A stretch of DNA of 64,000 nucleotides from Bog-532 sp963775825. Lineage in GTDB: Bacteria; Actinomycetota; Actinomycetes; Streptosporangiales; Streptosporangiaceae. The stretch covers positions 139,486 to 203,485 of the forward strand of contig CAVZKY010000061.1 in assembly GCA_963775825.1 (NCBI GenBank), read 5' to 3'. The position numbers were made by a program, and so were the translations under genes. Within the stretch, counting starts at the first letter, position 1. Every line of letters begins with the position of its first letter. Under the pieces are notes generated by a model that did no database searches, was not told where the DNA came from, and saw nothing but the letters and a program-made list of their open reading frames with translations. Positions 43,389 to 53,247 of this stretch are shown piece by piece.

Positions 43389-45486
43389 TCAGCCCGTCGT
43401 CACGGCCAGCACGAGTGGCAGGACGCCCGCGGCGCCGCCGGTCCGGAGCAGCTTGGCGGCGACCGTCATTGTCCATCCCGTCTCGATCCGGTCGTCGATG
43501 AGCAGGACCGGGCCGTCCAGCCCGGACAGCCCGCCGGCCAGCGCTGCGGGAACCGTGAAGGCGTCCCACAGTGACCGCAGCCGCTGGGCGCTGTTGTGCC
43601 GACGTGGCCCCGGGCCATCCTCGGTGTATTCCAGTGCGCCGAGATAGGGCAGCCGCCCGATGTCGGCGATCCGCTTGCCCAGGCTCTCGATCAGCAAGGG
43701 CCGGGTCCGCGACGGCAGCGTCGCCACCGCGGCGGGGCGCTGCTCCCAGTCCCAGCGGCCAGCACGGTGACCAGCGCGCCGGTGAGATCCGCGGTGACCG
43801 GCTCATCCGGTGCGTCCTCGGCCAGCAGCGCGCGCAGCCTCGTGCCCCAGCCCACGTCGGTGAGCCTGCCGAGGGCCCGGCCGGCCCCGGCCGACAGGGC
43901 GGGGGGGATCTTGCCGGCGGCCTCGATCCCGAGGTCCTTCATCCCGGTCGGCCACATCCGCCGGGGTGCGACGTCCACGCCAGGGCGCAGCAACCGCTCG
44001 CGGGCCGTGGCGGCCCCCGGCCCCGACACGTCTGGCGTCCAGTGCCGCCCGGTGCAGTTGTCGCAGCGGCCGCACGGAGCGGCGGCCGGATCATCCAGTT
44101 CGCGGCGCAGGTACTCCAGCCGGCAGCCGCAGGCCGAGACGTAGTCGAGCATTGCCTGCTGCTCGCGCAGACGTTCGGCGGCCACCCGCGCGTAGCGCTC
44201 GGCGTCGTACGACCATGGCTGGCCAGTAGGCTCCCAGCCACCGCTGACCCGGCGCACGGCCCCGTCCACATCCAGTACCTTCAGCATCGTTTCCAGCCGC
44301 CCCCGGCTCAGGTCGACACGGGTCTCCAGCGCGCCCGCCGACAGCGGGCGGCCGGCGTCGGCCAGGGCCGCGAGCGTGCTGCGGACGACGGTCTCCGGCG
44401 GGAAGGCCAGCGAGGCGAAGTACGCCCAGATGTCCCGGTCTTCCCGGCCCGGCAGCAGGACCACCTCGGCCCGTGGCACGCCACGGCCCGCGCGGCCGAT
44501 CTGCTGGTAGTAGGCGACCGGGGAGGGCGGGGCGCCCAGGTGCACAACGAATCCCAGGTCCGGCTTGTCGAAGCCCATGCCCAGCGCGCTGGTCGCCACG
44601 ATGGCCTTGAGCCGGTTGGCCAGCAGATCGTCCTCCGCGGCGATCCGCTGGTCCGGGTCATCCTGCCCGCTGTAGGCGGTGACCGCCAGGCCCTGCTCGC
44701 GCAGGAACGCCGCCGTCTCGTGCGCGGCCGCCACGGTGAGCGTGTAGATGATGCCCGAGCCGGGGAGCTCGCCGATGTGCTCGGCCAGCCACGCCAGGCG
44801 CTGGTAGGCGGTGGGCAGCTCAACCACCGCCAGGTGCAGGCTTTCCCGGTCCAGCGGCCCGCGCAGCACGACTGCCTCGTCCTCGCCGCCCGCAGTGAGC
44901 TGCTCGGCGACATCACGGGTGACGCGCGCGTTGGCGGTTGCCGTGGTAGCCAGGACCGGAACGCCGCCGGGCAGCGACGCCAGCAGGGTGCGCAGCCGCC
45001 GGTAGTCGGGGCGGAAGTCGTGCCCCCAGTCAGAGATGCAGTGCGCTTCGTCGATGACCAGCATCCCGGCGGTAGCGGCCAGCCGCGGCAGCACCCGGTC
45101 ACGGAAGCCGGGATTGTTCAGCCGTTCCGGGCTGACCAGCAGCACGTCCACGGCTCCCGCGGCGATCTCGCCGTAGGTCTCCTCCCAGTCGTCCGCGTTG
45201 GCCGAGTTGATGGTCCGGGCCCGGATACCGGCCCGCCCGGCGGCGTCGATCTGGTTGCGCATCAGGGCCAGCAGCGGCAGACGATGACCGTCGGCCCGGC
45301 GCCCCCCGCGCGCAGCAGCGCGGTGGCCACGAAATAGACCGCCGACTTTCCCCAGCCGGTGCGCTGCACGACCAAGGCCCGGCGGCCGTCCACCAGAGCG
45401 CTGACAGCTGTCCACTGGTCTTCCCGGAGCCGCGCGTCCGGGCGGGCCAGGGACCGTAGGTGCCGTTCAGCCTCATCGCGGGTCAT
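43389..45486 (-). pseudogene. RecQ-family DNA helicase fused to phosphoribosyltransferase-like domain, frameshifted
   Basis: N-terminus: LREDQWTAVSAL, then Walker A RTGWGKSAVYFVAT; a shift near 45270 leads to ALMRNQIDAAGRAGI. The helicase core continues intact: DEAHCISDWGHDFRPDYRRL, ATTATANARVTRDV, GMGFDKPDLGFVVHL, PVAYYQQIGRAGRG. A zinc-binding set is CGCRLEYLRREL with CGRCDNC. After a shift near 43750 comes ATLPSRTRPLLIESLGKRIADIG and the PRPP-loop-like VLLIDDRIETGWTMTVAA, a type I phosphoribosyltransferase-like domain. This fusion is known in actinobacterial RecQ-like proteins. Two small indels break an otherwise complete gene of about 700 codons. It unwinds DNA during repair; the PRTase domain role is unknown. 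Confidence 0.82.
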
Positions 45487-45659
45487 GCACTCATTGGTAT
45501 CAGGCGGCGCCGTCATTCCTGACCGCTCCCGGCCGTCATTCCTGGCCGCTCCCGGCGCGGCCGTCTCCCGTCGCCGTCGAGCAGTGGCTGGCGTCGGTGC
45601 CCTGACGTCCGCACGGGGAACGCCGGTTCTTCGGGCCTCTGGCGGGGAAGATCACATTC

Positions 45660-46278
45660 ATGACAGGTCCACGGGGTGCCGCAGTTCTCGCGCTGCACTG
45701 GCAGGTCAATGTGATCAGACCGGAGGGTTTCTTTGGCGGGATGCTCGGCGAGCCGGTCGCGCGAAGTGGCGTGGTCGGCCGGGCGGTGGAGTTCCATGGT
45801 GCGGCCCGCGCCGCGGGAGGGGAGCTGGTCTTCACCCGGTTCACCGTTCCCGGCGACGGGGGTTCGCTGGTCCGCAACACCGCCTTCATGCGGGCGGTAG
45901 GCGACGCACAGGAGATGTCCGGCCGGTTGCGCCCGGCGCCCAGCTGATTCCGGAGATGTCGGAACTGGCCAGCGGCGCCCTGGTGGCCGACAACCAGAAG
46001 CTCCCGGGCTGGCCGGGAACAACGTCGTGCAATGGCTGCTGACCGGGTGGCAGCACGGTATTCATCACGGGGGTGGCCACCAACCTGACCGTGGAGCAGA
46101 CGGCCCGGCACGGGACCGACCTCGGCTTCACGGTCTACGTGGTCAGCGACTGCGTAACGGCGGTGGAGAGGCGACCCACCGGGCGTGGCTCGGCAACCTG
46201 GAACTCACCACGGCAGGCTGCCTCACCGCTGAGAACGCCCTTGCGCAGATCCGGGAAACCGCCCGCGTCGCGAGGTGA
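45660..46278 (+). pseudogene. Isochorismatase-fold hydrolase-like protein, frameshifted
   Basis: Pieces in three frames form an isochorismatase-like domain of about 205 residues: AVLALHWQVNVIRPEGFFGG and AARAAGGELVFTRFTVPG, then AQLIPEMSELASGALVADNQKLPG after about 45940, then VFITGVATNLTVEQTARHGTDLGFTVYVVSDCV from about 46050, and LGNLELTTAGCLTAENALAQI at the end. At the two usual catalytic positions the first Asp is replaced (HWQ in place of DMQ) and the Cys by Thr (TNLTVE in place of TNxCVE), so even an intact product would not use the cysteine-hydrolase chemistry. Convergent with the Fpg/Nei gene. Confidence 0.65.
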
Positions 46279-46289
46279 GGCGGCCGGGC

Positions 46290-47349
46290 TCAAGCGGGCT
46301 GAGCCACCGGCTCTGGCCAGGGCGCCTGTTCCCGGGAGCACCACCAGGTCACCGGCCGCCGACCGTGCTGTGCCTCATCTCGGCACCGCAGCGGGGGCAG
46401 GTGCCGCCCGGGTGGCGGGCCGGTATGACCTCCCCGGTGTGCACACCCCCTTGGGCGATTGCCGCCTTCAGCGCGGACTGCAGGGCCCAGGTCCAGCCGG
46501 TCGGCGTCCTTGCGCTGCAGCGGGCTAACCGGTGCGGCGGGCGGGGATCCGGGCCTGCCAGAGCGCCTCGTCGGCGAGCAGGTTACCGAGCGCCAGGGCG
46601 ATCTTGGACTGATCCAGCAGCCGCGCCTTGACCGCGATCGTGCCCTTCATGATCAGCTGGCGGAACTGGGCTCGCGTGACCTCTTCCGCATCCCGCGGCC
46701 GAGAGCGCGTGGGTGTCGCGGGATTCAGGCCGGACCCGTCCCAGCAGGCGCTTGTCGAACAGGGCCCACAGGCCGCCGTCGGCGAACTCGAGCGTGAAAC
46801 GGTTCCATTCCGGGCTTCCCCAAGTGTCCACTTCTCCCCGGCCCGGGCGTGCGTGCAGGGCTGGGCGCCTCTCCCGGCCCGGGCGTGCGTCCGGGCTTGG
46901 CGCTCTCCCGGCCCGGGCGTGCGTCCCGGGCCGGGCCTGTCCCGGCCCGGGCGCGCCTCCCGGGCCGGGCCTCTCCCCCGGCCCGGCGGTTGAGGCTCCC
47001 GGGCTGGGCGTGCTTCGCGCCGCTGCGGCCCCCAGCATCCGCCACCCCCCGTCGTCCGGTCGCCTGCCGTGACGACGATCCGGAGCTGCCAGTACCCGCA
47101 GTGAATCCCCGGCTGCGGGCCCCGGCTCGGGCGAACCGTTTACCCCGGAAGTCTTTCGCACCACATGGTCTTGCCACGCCGCCGGGCCGATGTGGGGGCG
47201 GGGTGCCGCCCGACGAGCGCGTCGCGCAGCTGCCCGGGGGTGTCGGGGCGGCAGACGAACGCGTCCGCGTCGTCGACGGCGACGATGCGGCGGTTCAGGG
47301 CCTGATCGGCGATCAGCCTGGGCGTGGGCGGACCAGGGAGCTCCGGCAC
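46290..47349 (-). pseudogene. Fpg/Nei-family DNA glycosylase, expanded by repeats and frameshifted
   Basis: N-terminus MPELPGPPTPRLIADQAL keeps the Pro-Glu of the Fpg/Nei active site (Pro2, Glu3), followed by RRIVAVDDADAFVCRPDTPGQLRDALVGR. Further down come WNRFTLEFADGGLWALFDKRLLGRVR, VTRAQFRQLIMKGTIAVKARLLDQSKIA and GNLLADEALWQARI, in different frames, all typical of the family. A C-terminal zinc-finger remnant reads CPRCGAEMRHSTVGGR and WWCSREQ, where the second CxxC has lost a Cys. Between the N-terminal domain and the helical domain, about 200 bases of tandem repeat (46832-47014) swell the linker. Several indels break the frame. Base-excision repair glycosylase/AP lyase, probably inactive here. 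Confidence 0.65.
46832..47014. repeat. Five tandem ~35-bp GC-rich units in fpg/nei-like gene
   Basis: Units share CTCTCCCGGCCCGGGCGTGC followed by a variable GGGCYGGGC-type half. Their lengths vary between about 33 and 37 bases, so reading frame is not preserved from unit to unit. Every unit holds the palindrome GGCCCGGGC or a close relative, which would form hairpins. Confidence 0.7.
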
Positions 47350-47802
47350 CTAACCGTTCTATCGGCCTCTTAGCAAACTGGGGCACCACCCTTGGCTCGG
47401 CCCCATCCAAATCGGTCGCCCGGACGTTCGAGGCGGCCGATGGCGGGCCAAGGTCTGTCTGGGACGTAGGAATCGTGACCAGCAGAAAGTGTGCTGGTCA
47501 AGCAGCCGTTACCATTTCGTGACCTAACTACCGTCATCCGGCGGCTGCACTGGTACGTCACCTACATGTGGCAGATGTCCGCTTTACCTGCTTCGGTGTC
47601 TCTTTACCCGTTCGGCGGAACACCATATCTGTTTGGGACCACCTAAGAAGCTGGGCTGATCTGTTACTTGACCTTGATTTGGGGGGACTTTGCGGACTGA
47701 TCTGGCTTGCCCGGCGTCCGGTGCCCGGCGTGATGTGGTGGTAACCGTACGTGCGTTGGATCGCGTTCCAGCTTCGCGCACGGCCGTCCTACAGCGTGAT
47801 GG
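47350..47802. other. Intergenic region upstream of second ATP-grasp cassette
   Basis: About 450 bases, divergent between the Fpg/Nei-like gene and the ATP-grasp remnant. Lower GC than the neighbours, no supported gene. It presumably holds the promoter of the downstream cassette, but no clear consensus was chosen. Confidence 0.4.
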
Positions 47803-49060
47803 GTGCCGGTGATCACGGCCACGGTCAGGGCGGATCGGCAGGTTCCGGCGCTCATTCTCAAGGTGGGCAAGTATGCGCTGCACTCCGGGGGCGTAGCCGC
47901 AGTCCGCACCCTCGGCCGCCTCGGTATCCCTGTGTACGCCATAACTGAGGACCGGCTGACGCCTGCGGCGATGTTGGCGTTATTGCACCGGCCACTTTGT
48001 CTGGCGAGCGACCGGGCTGGAGGGATCCAGTGGTCCTCACCGCGCAGCTGCGAGAAATAGGACAGCGACTTGGGAAGCGATCGGTTATCGTTCCCATGGA
48101 CGATGAGGCTGCCGTGCTAGTCGCTGAGTACACAGTCGACTGTCGAGTATTTCCTTTTCCCGCCGGTCGACCCTAGCCTGCCGCGGGCCCTGGCCAGCAA
48201 ACCGAAGTTTTACGAGATGTGTCGGCATTATGGAATCCCAGCACCCGTCACGTCCTGCCCGGCGACCGGCAGCGAACTGGCGGCGTTCGCGGCGAGCGCC
48301 ACGTTCCCGGTAGTGGTGAAGAACGTTGAGCCGTGGGTCCGGCGGCGCGCTCCTGTCGTGTCCCACAGCTCCGTCCTGCACAGCGCCGACGAATTGCTGG
48401 CGATCGCTCCGGCAGCGGACGAGGCGCCCAACGTGATTGTGCAGGAGTACATTCCTCGCGAGCACGCGGAGGACTGGTTTGTTCACCTGTACTGTGACAA
48501 CAGCTCAAATTGCTTGCTCACCTTTACCGGGCTCAAAGTCCGTTCTTGGCCCATGCCGGTGCCACGGCCTCGGCCTATGCCGTACCGAATGATGTGCTTG
48601 CCAATTTGGCGGAACGCCTTTGCAAGGAGATCGAATTACAGGGTATCGCCGACCTTGACTGGCGTCTTGACAAGCGCGATGGCCAGTACAAACTGGTGGA
48701 TTTTAACCCGCGGGTGGGCAACCAGTTCCGTCTATTGAGACCGCCGAGGGCGTTGACGTGGTACGCGCCCTGCATCTCGATCTCACCGGACGTCCGGTTC
48801 CGGCCAGCTCTCAGCTCGACGGCCGGAGGATTGTTGTGGAGCACATCGACCTGCCCGCCCGGCTTTCCTCCCGGGGCAATCGCGACTATCCCTCTGCGGC
48901 ACCCGTACCGCGCCATACGTTGACCGAACTTTGCGTGGCTGGCGCGGCGGCCCCGCTCCATTTATTGCTATGTGGCCACGTCTTAGCAAGCCGCTGGCGG
49001 AGGCACTCACTCAGTTCCGCCGGACCGTTCCCGGCGACGACAGTCTCATTAGACGGGGAA
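47803..49060 (+). pseudogene. ATP-grasp ligase-like protein, heavily frameshifted (copy 2)
   Basis: Paralogue of the gene at 7547-8943. N-terminus VPALILKVGKYALHSGGVAAVRTLGRLGIPVYAITEDRLTPAA; after a break near 47985, VIVPMDDEAAVLVAEYTVD; after another near 48145, LPRALASKPKFYEMCRHYGIPAP, ATFPVVVKNVEPWVRRRAPVV and VIVQEYIPREHAEDWFVHLY; after 48540, GIADLDWRLDKRDGQYKLVDFNPRVGNQFRL; after 48745, GVDVVRALHLDLTGRPVP. At least four small indels. Pairs of aligned segments in the two copies are about 60% identical by eye, so they are old paralogues or one was acquired separately. The ATP-grasp lysine and metal-binding DFNPR residues survive. The exact end is unclear. Confidence 0.7.
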
Positions 49061-49072
49061 GGACGGAATGCA

Positions 49073-50282
49073 ATGACGGGATCTGCCAAGCCGACTGTTG
49101 TCATCGAAGCCGGCCGTACAGGGCTGTCGGTCGCGGCGCACCTCCGAGGCCGCGGTGTACCTGTTCGTCTTCGGCGATGTGATGTCGAGCTGGCGTCGGC
49201 GCATGCCGGTCGGCATGTGCCTCAAGTCTGCTCCCGACGCTTCGGATTTGTCGGCCCCTACCCCGGGCTATGGCCTCGCTGATTTCTCCGCAGCCAGCGG
49301 AACGCAGCCGCTCACAGGGCATCAGATCGTGCCTATCGAGATGTTCATCCGCTACAAGCCATGGTTTCAGCAGCAACTGCTTCCCGACGTTGAGTCGGAG
49401 CAGGTGAACCACCTCGATCACGCGGCCGGGCGTTTTCACCTCACCCTCAGCTCGGGCGAAGAACTCGAGACCGGGACGGTCGTAATGGCGAGCGGCCTGA
49501 ACGGCTTCGCTTCACGTCCCGGCTGAACTGGCCGCAGTCGCGCCAGATGGTCCGGCGCCGGGATCGGTCGTGTCACACACCTCACAGCATCGTGATCTGA
49601 CACGCTTCAGAGGCCGCGAGATTGCCGTCATCGGCGCGGGTCAGTCGGCCCTCGAAAGTGGCGCGCTGCTGCACGAGGCCGGAGCTGGGGTGCGGGTGCT
49701 GGTTCAAAGCCAGGCACGATGGGGCCTGCCGCCCAAAGAGCCTCGCTCCGGAGTACTAGCCTGCGCCCGGAACCGAATTCGCCGCTCGGCCCGACCTGGC
49801 GCATTTATCCCTTCAGTCACGCCACCGGCTTGTTTCCCTATCTGCCCGCCGATACCCGGCTCAAGCTGGTCAAGCGGGTGCTCGGCCCGCTCGGTGCCTG
49901 GTGGCTCAAGGACCGGGTGGTGGGCAAGGTTCCGGTCCTCGACGGGCACCGCGTGGTCCGGGCGCGCCGGGAAGGTGACAAGGTGCTGCTGACCGTGGCT
50001 TCTGCTGGCCAGACGCATGATCTGGCGGTGGATCACGTCCTCGCCGCCACTGGTTACCGGGTCGACCTCAGTCGGCTTGACTTCCTGTCTCCTGAACTAT
50101 GCGGCAAGGTGCGATGCTGGTGGCTGGCCATACTGTCGACTTTGTTCGAGTCGTCGGTCCCAGGGCTGTACTTCACCAGCTTGACGGCTGCCGCTACCTT
50201 CGGGCCGGTGATGAGGTTTGTATGCGGGACCACGTTCACCGCCCGCCGCGTGAGCGCGGCCGTGGCCGCGAAGGCTGCCTAA
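49073..50282 (+). pseudogene. FAD/NAD(P)-dependent oxidoreductase, frameshifted (copy 2)
   Basis: Paralogue of the gene at 8990-10233, again directly after an ATP-grasp gene. The first motif is damaged: TVVIEAGRTGLSVAAHLRGRG, where the first Gly of GxGxxG is Glu and the Pro-Tyr is Arg-Thr. Then in other frames FGDVMSSWRRRMPVGMCLKS, YGLADFSAASGTQPLTGHQIVPIEMFIRYKPWF, second Rossmann motif REIAVIGAGQSALESGALLHEAG, and from about 49770 the C-terminal part WRIYPFSHATGLFPYLPADTRLKLV, DHVLAATGYRVDLSRLDFL and FESSVPGLYFTSLTAAATFGPVMRF. At least three indels. With the FAD motif lost, it is a pseudogene even if indels are errors. Confidence 0.72.
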
Positions 50283-50366
50283 TCGTGCCAAGCGCGGGAG
50301 TAGCGCGCAATAACCCCGCCGGGCGGTCAGGAATTACCGCCCGACGGGTGAGGAGAGGTTGTTCTG

Positions 50367-51526
50367 GTGCAGATATCGGTTATCCATCCAGATGACCTGG
50401 GGCCTGCGGAGATCGCTGCCTGGCATTCCTGTGCAGGCCGGGACGGATGCACTGGCCAATCCCTTCCTGAGCCCTGAGTTCACGGTCGCAGTCGGCCGAC
50501 AGCGTCCCGGCGCCCGGGTCGCCGTCCTCGCTGACGGACCAGCGATCACCGGGTTCCTCCCCTTCGAACGGCGCAGGCTGGGTCTTGGTGTCCCCATCGC
50601 CGCTGGCCTGACCGACTGCCAGGGCCTGATCCACGCGCCAGGGATGGACTGAATCTGCGTACGCTGCTGCGGGCCTGCAGTGTATCCGTCTGGCAGTTTG
50701 ATCACCTGGTCGCGGGCCAGAAGCTGTTCGAGCGCTATCAGGCCGCGGTACTGCCCTCACCGGTCATCGACCTGGCGGATGGCTACAGCGCCTATTACCA
50801 GGCGCTAAAATCCTCCGCGCCTCGTTTCTACAGCAATGTGGCCCGTAAAGCGCGAAAGTTTGAGCGGGAGGCCGGGAAGCTTCGTTTCGTACCAGACTCG
50901 AGCGATGTGGGTGCCCTGCACTCGCTCATGGCCTGGAAGTCCGACTCAGACCGCCGAACCGGCCGTGTCGACCGGTTCAGCCGTGCGTGGGTCGTGGCGC
51001 TCCTGGAGGCGCTTCTCGGCACCCGAACCGACCGTTTCAGCGGCATGCTCTCGGTACTTTACGCGACGATGTCCCGGTCGCCGCCCATTTCGGTATCCGG
51101 TCCGAGCGGGTCATGGCCTATTGGTTTACCGCATACAACACCAGTTACGGTGCCTATTCACCGGGCCTGATCCATATGCTGCGGATGGTGGAGGCGGCGG
51201 CAGCTGACGGAGTTGAATTGGTCGACCTTGGCAAGGGGGCCAAGCGTTACAAGGAAGTCATGAAGAGCCGCGATATCTTCGTCGCCGAGGGGGTTGTCAC
51301 CCGGCGGTCCCCGCTTGCGGCGGCCAACTGGGCGCACGGTGTTTCCGCAGCCTGGGCTATCCGGCAGATCAGAGGTCATCCTCCTCTTTTCAACGCCTTC
51401 GACCAGCTCTTCCGGCGGTACGGGCAGATCCGCAGTGCACTGCCCGGGCCGCGAGCCGTTCTGCTACCGGCGGAGAACGTGCCCAGGAATGGCGAGCCTT
51501 CCGAACCTGCTACTTTCCCGCCCTAG
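50367..51526 (+). pseudogene. CelD/BcsL-type GNAT acyltransferase, frameshifted
   Basis: GTG 50367 (AGGAGAGG eight bases upstream) starts VQISVIHPDDLGPAEIAAWHS; after a shift near 50430, ANPFLSPEFTVAVGRQRPGARVAVL and ITGFLPFERRRLG; after about 50650, VWQFDHLVAGQKLFERYQAAV, FYSNVARKARKFEREAGKLRF and DRRTGRVDRFSRAWV; after about 51060, VAAHFGIRSERVMAYWFTAYN, YSPGLIHMLRMVEAAAADGVELVDLGKGAKRYKEVM. This is the acetyltransferase_6 (CelD/FemAB-like) domain used in cellulose and other exopolysaccharide loci. Three or more indels. It sits between the oxidoreductase and a methyltransferase, on the same strand. Confidence 0.7.
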
Positions 51527-51579
51527 ATCTTGCGGATGCCCCCGCAGGGCCGCGAGGCAAGTACTCAAGGAGAATGTGT

Positions 51580-52332
51580 ATGGCACTGAGCAACCGGTCC
51601 CGCCTCTCATACAAGCTTTTGTTTTGCCGCCCGGCATCCCGATCAGATCTTGCCTTACGTACGTCGCGTGTGCGTGGATACCTGGCTACGGGCCAATTCT
51701 CGCGGTCATGTGGACTACTACCGTTCGGTAATGAGGTACAAGGCAACGCAGAATCTCGATGCCGCCGTCGGCAGCAGAAGCCATGAACAATGGGTTGAGT
51801 TCGGCCAGATGCAGTCTGATTACCTGATAGAGCATGGCCTCAAGCCCACCGACCGGATACTCGAAATCGGCTGCGGTAACTTGCGGGCCGGACGGCATCT
51901 CATCGGATATCTGGACCCCGGCCATTACCACGGCATCGACATCTCGCCGGAGATTCTGCTGTCGGCACAGCAGGTGATCATGGATGATCAGCTCCAGGAT
52001 AAGCTGCCCCAGCTCAATCTAGTTAGCGACCTGACCCTCCGTTTTTTTCCAGGCTCCTACTTCAACGTGGTGCATGCGAACAGCGTCTTCACGCATTGCC
52101 CAATCCAGGTGATTGAGCAATGCATCGCTAACGTCGGGCGGATTATGGCGCCGGGTGCGATGTTCGATTCTTCACTTATTACCGGGCAGCCGACGATGAG
52201 TATCAGGTCCACCGCGAGGACTTCTATTACCGTACGGAAACGCTGACCGGTCTCGCCGCCAAGTATGGGTTCACAGCGCAGCTAATGGATGACTGGCACG
52301 ATCCCTGGGACCATCAGCCCAGCTCCGGCTGA
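51580..52332 (+). pseudogene. Class I SAM-dependent methyltransferase, frameshifted
   Basis: ATG 51580 has AAGGAG seven bases upstream and starts MALSNRSRLSYKLLF; after shifts near 51620-51650 the sequence continues YVRRVCVDTWLRANSRGHVDYYRSVMRYKATQNLDAAVGSRSHEQWVEFG. SAM motif I is ILEIGCGNLRAGRHL, with HYHGIDISPEILLSAQQ (acidic ribose binder) and the later motif FNVVHANSVFTH. Near 52165 the frame changes again to EYQVHREDFYYRTETLTGLAAKYGFTAQLMDDW. Two indels. Substrate unknown; last gene of the 47.8-52.3 kb cassette, so it may have modified the same surface molecule. Confidence 0.72.
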
Positions 52333-52410
52333 CCGCCGGGAAGTAACAGGCAGGCCCGCGACGGGTGTGGCGTTACGGCGTGAGCCGGTAGGCGGGTGCC
52401 GGTCCGGGCG

Positions 52411-53247
52411 TCAGGAGATGGTCGGCGGCCTTAGCCGCAGCCCGGACATACCGCCGTCCACAGCCAGGGCCGTGCCGGTCGTGGCCCCGGCCAGCGGGCT
52501 GGCGAGGTAGGCGATGGCCGCCGCGACCTCGTTGGCCGAGACCAGCCGCCCCAGGGGCTGGCGGGCTTCGAGGGCGGCGCGCTCGGCCGCGGGGTCGGGA
52601 GCGGCGTCGAGCAGGCGGCCGATCCACGGAGTGTCCGCGGTGCCGGGCGTCACGCAGTTCACCCGGATGCCCTCCCGCACGTGGTCGGCGGCCATGGCGA
52701 GGGTCAGCGCGTACACCGCGCCCTTGCTGGCGGAGTACAGCGCCCGCTGCGGCAGCCCGGCAACGCCGGCCACCGAGCAGGTGTTCACGATCGCCGCCTG
52801 GCCCTTGTCCGCCACGGCGCGGCGCAGGTGCCACAGCGCGGCGCGGCTGGCCCGGACCATGCCGAGCACGTTGATGTCCAGGACCCGATGCCACTCCTCG
52901 TCGGAGTTGTCCTCCACCGTCCCCGCGGCCCCGATCCCGGCGTTGTTCACCAGGATGTCGAGCCGGTCACCCAGTGCGACGACGGCCTCGCCGATCGCGC
53001 TGCGCACCGCGTCATCGTCGGTCACGTCGGCCTTCACGCTGACCAGATCGTGGCCGGAACCGGCCAGGTCCCGGTCCAGGATCGCCACCCGCGCCCCCCG
53101 GCTGGCCAGCAGTCTGGCCGTGGCAAGTCCGATGCCTGAGGCGCCGCCGGTTACGAGCGCGGACAGCCCGTCGAATTCGCCGCCCGCGCCCGCGGCGCCC
53201 GCACTACCGCTGGATCCGCTGCCCGGCCCGGTTCCCGGCTCGCTCAT
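52411..53247 (-). CDS. Short-chain dehydrogenase/reductase
   Basis: 278 residues, classical SDR fold. A Gly/Ser/Ala-rich N-terminal tail is followed by LVTGGASGIGLATA (TGxxxGxG cofactor site), LVNNAGIG, the catalytic Ser region NTCSVAG and YSASK (YxxxK). After LVSVKADVTDDD an Asp suggests NAD preference, uncertain. The C-terminus IAYLASPLAGATTGTALAVDGGM is typical. Substrate unknown. Intact, in contrast to the broken genes just upstream on the other strand. Confidence 0.92.
   Translation of the reverse strand: MSEPGTGPGSGSSGSAGAAGAGGEFDGLSALVTGGASGIGLATARLLASRGARVAILDRDLAGSGHDLVSVKADVTDDDAVRSAIGEAVVALGDRLDILVNNAGIGAAGTVEDNSDEEWHRVLDINVLGMVRASRAALWHLRRAVADKGQAAIVNTCSVAGVAGLPQRALYSASKGAVYALTLAMAADHVREGIRVNCVTPGTADTPWIGRLLDAAPDPAAERAALEARQPLGRLVSANEVAAAIAYLASPLAGATTGTALAVDGGMSGLRLRPPTIS

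Noticed and set aside
42220..43806. Reverse-strand frame of about 530 codons
   Set aside because: Opposite the aldo/keto reductase; low-complexity translation.
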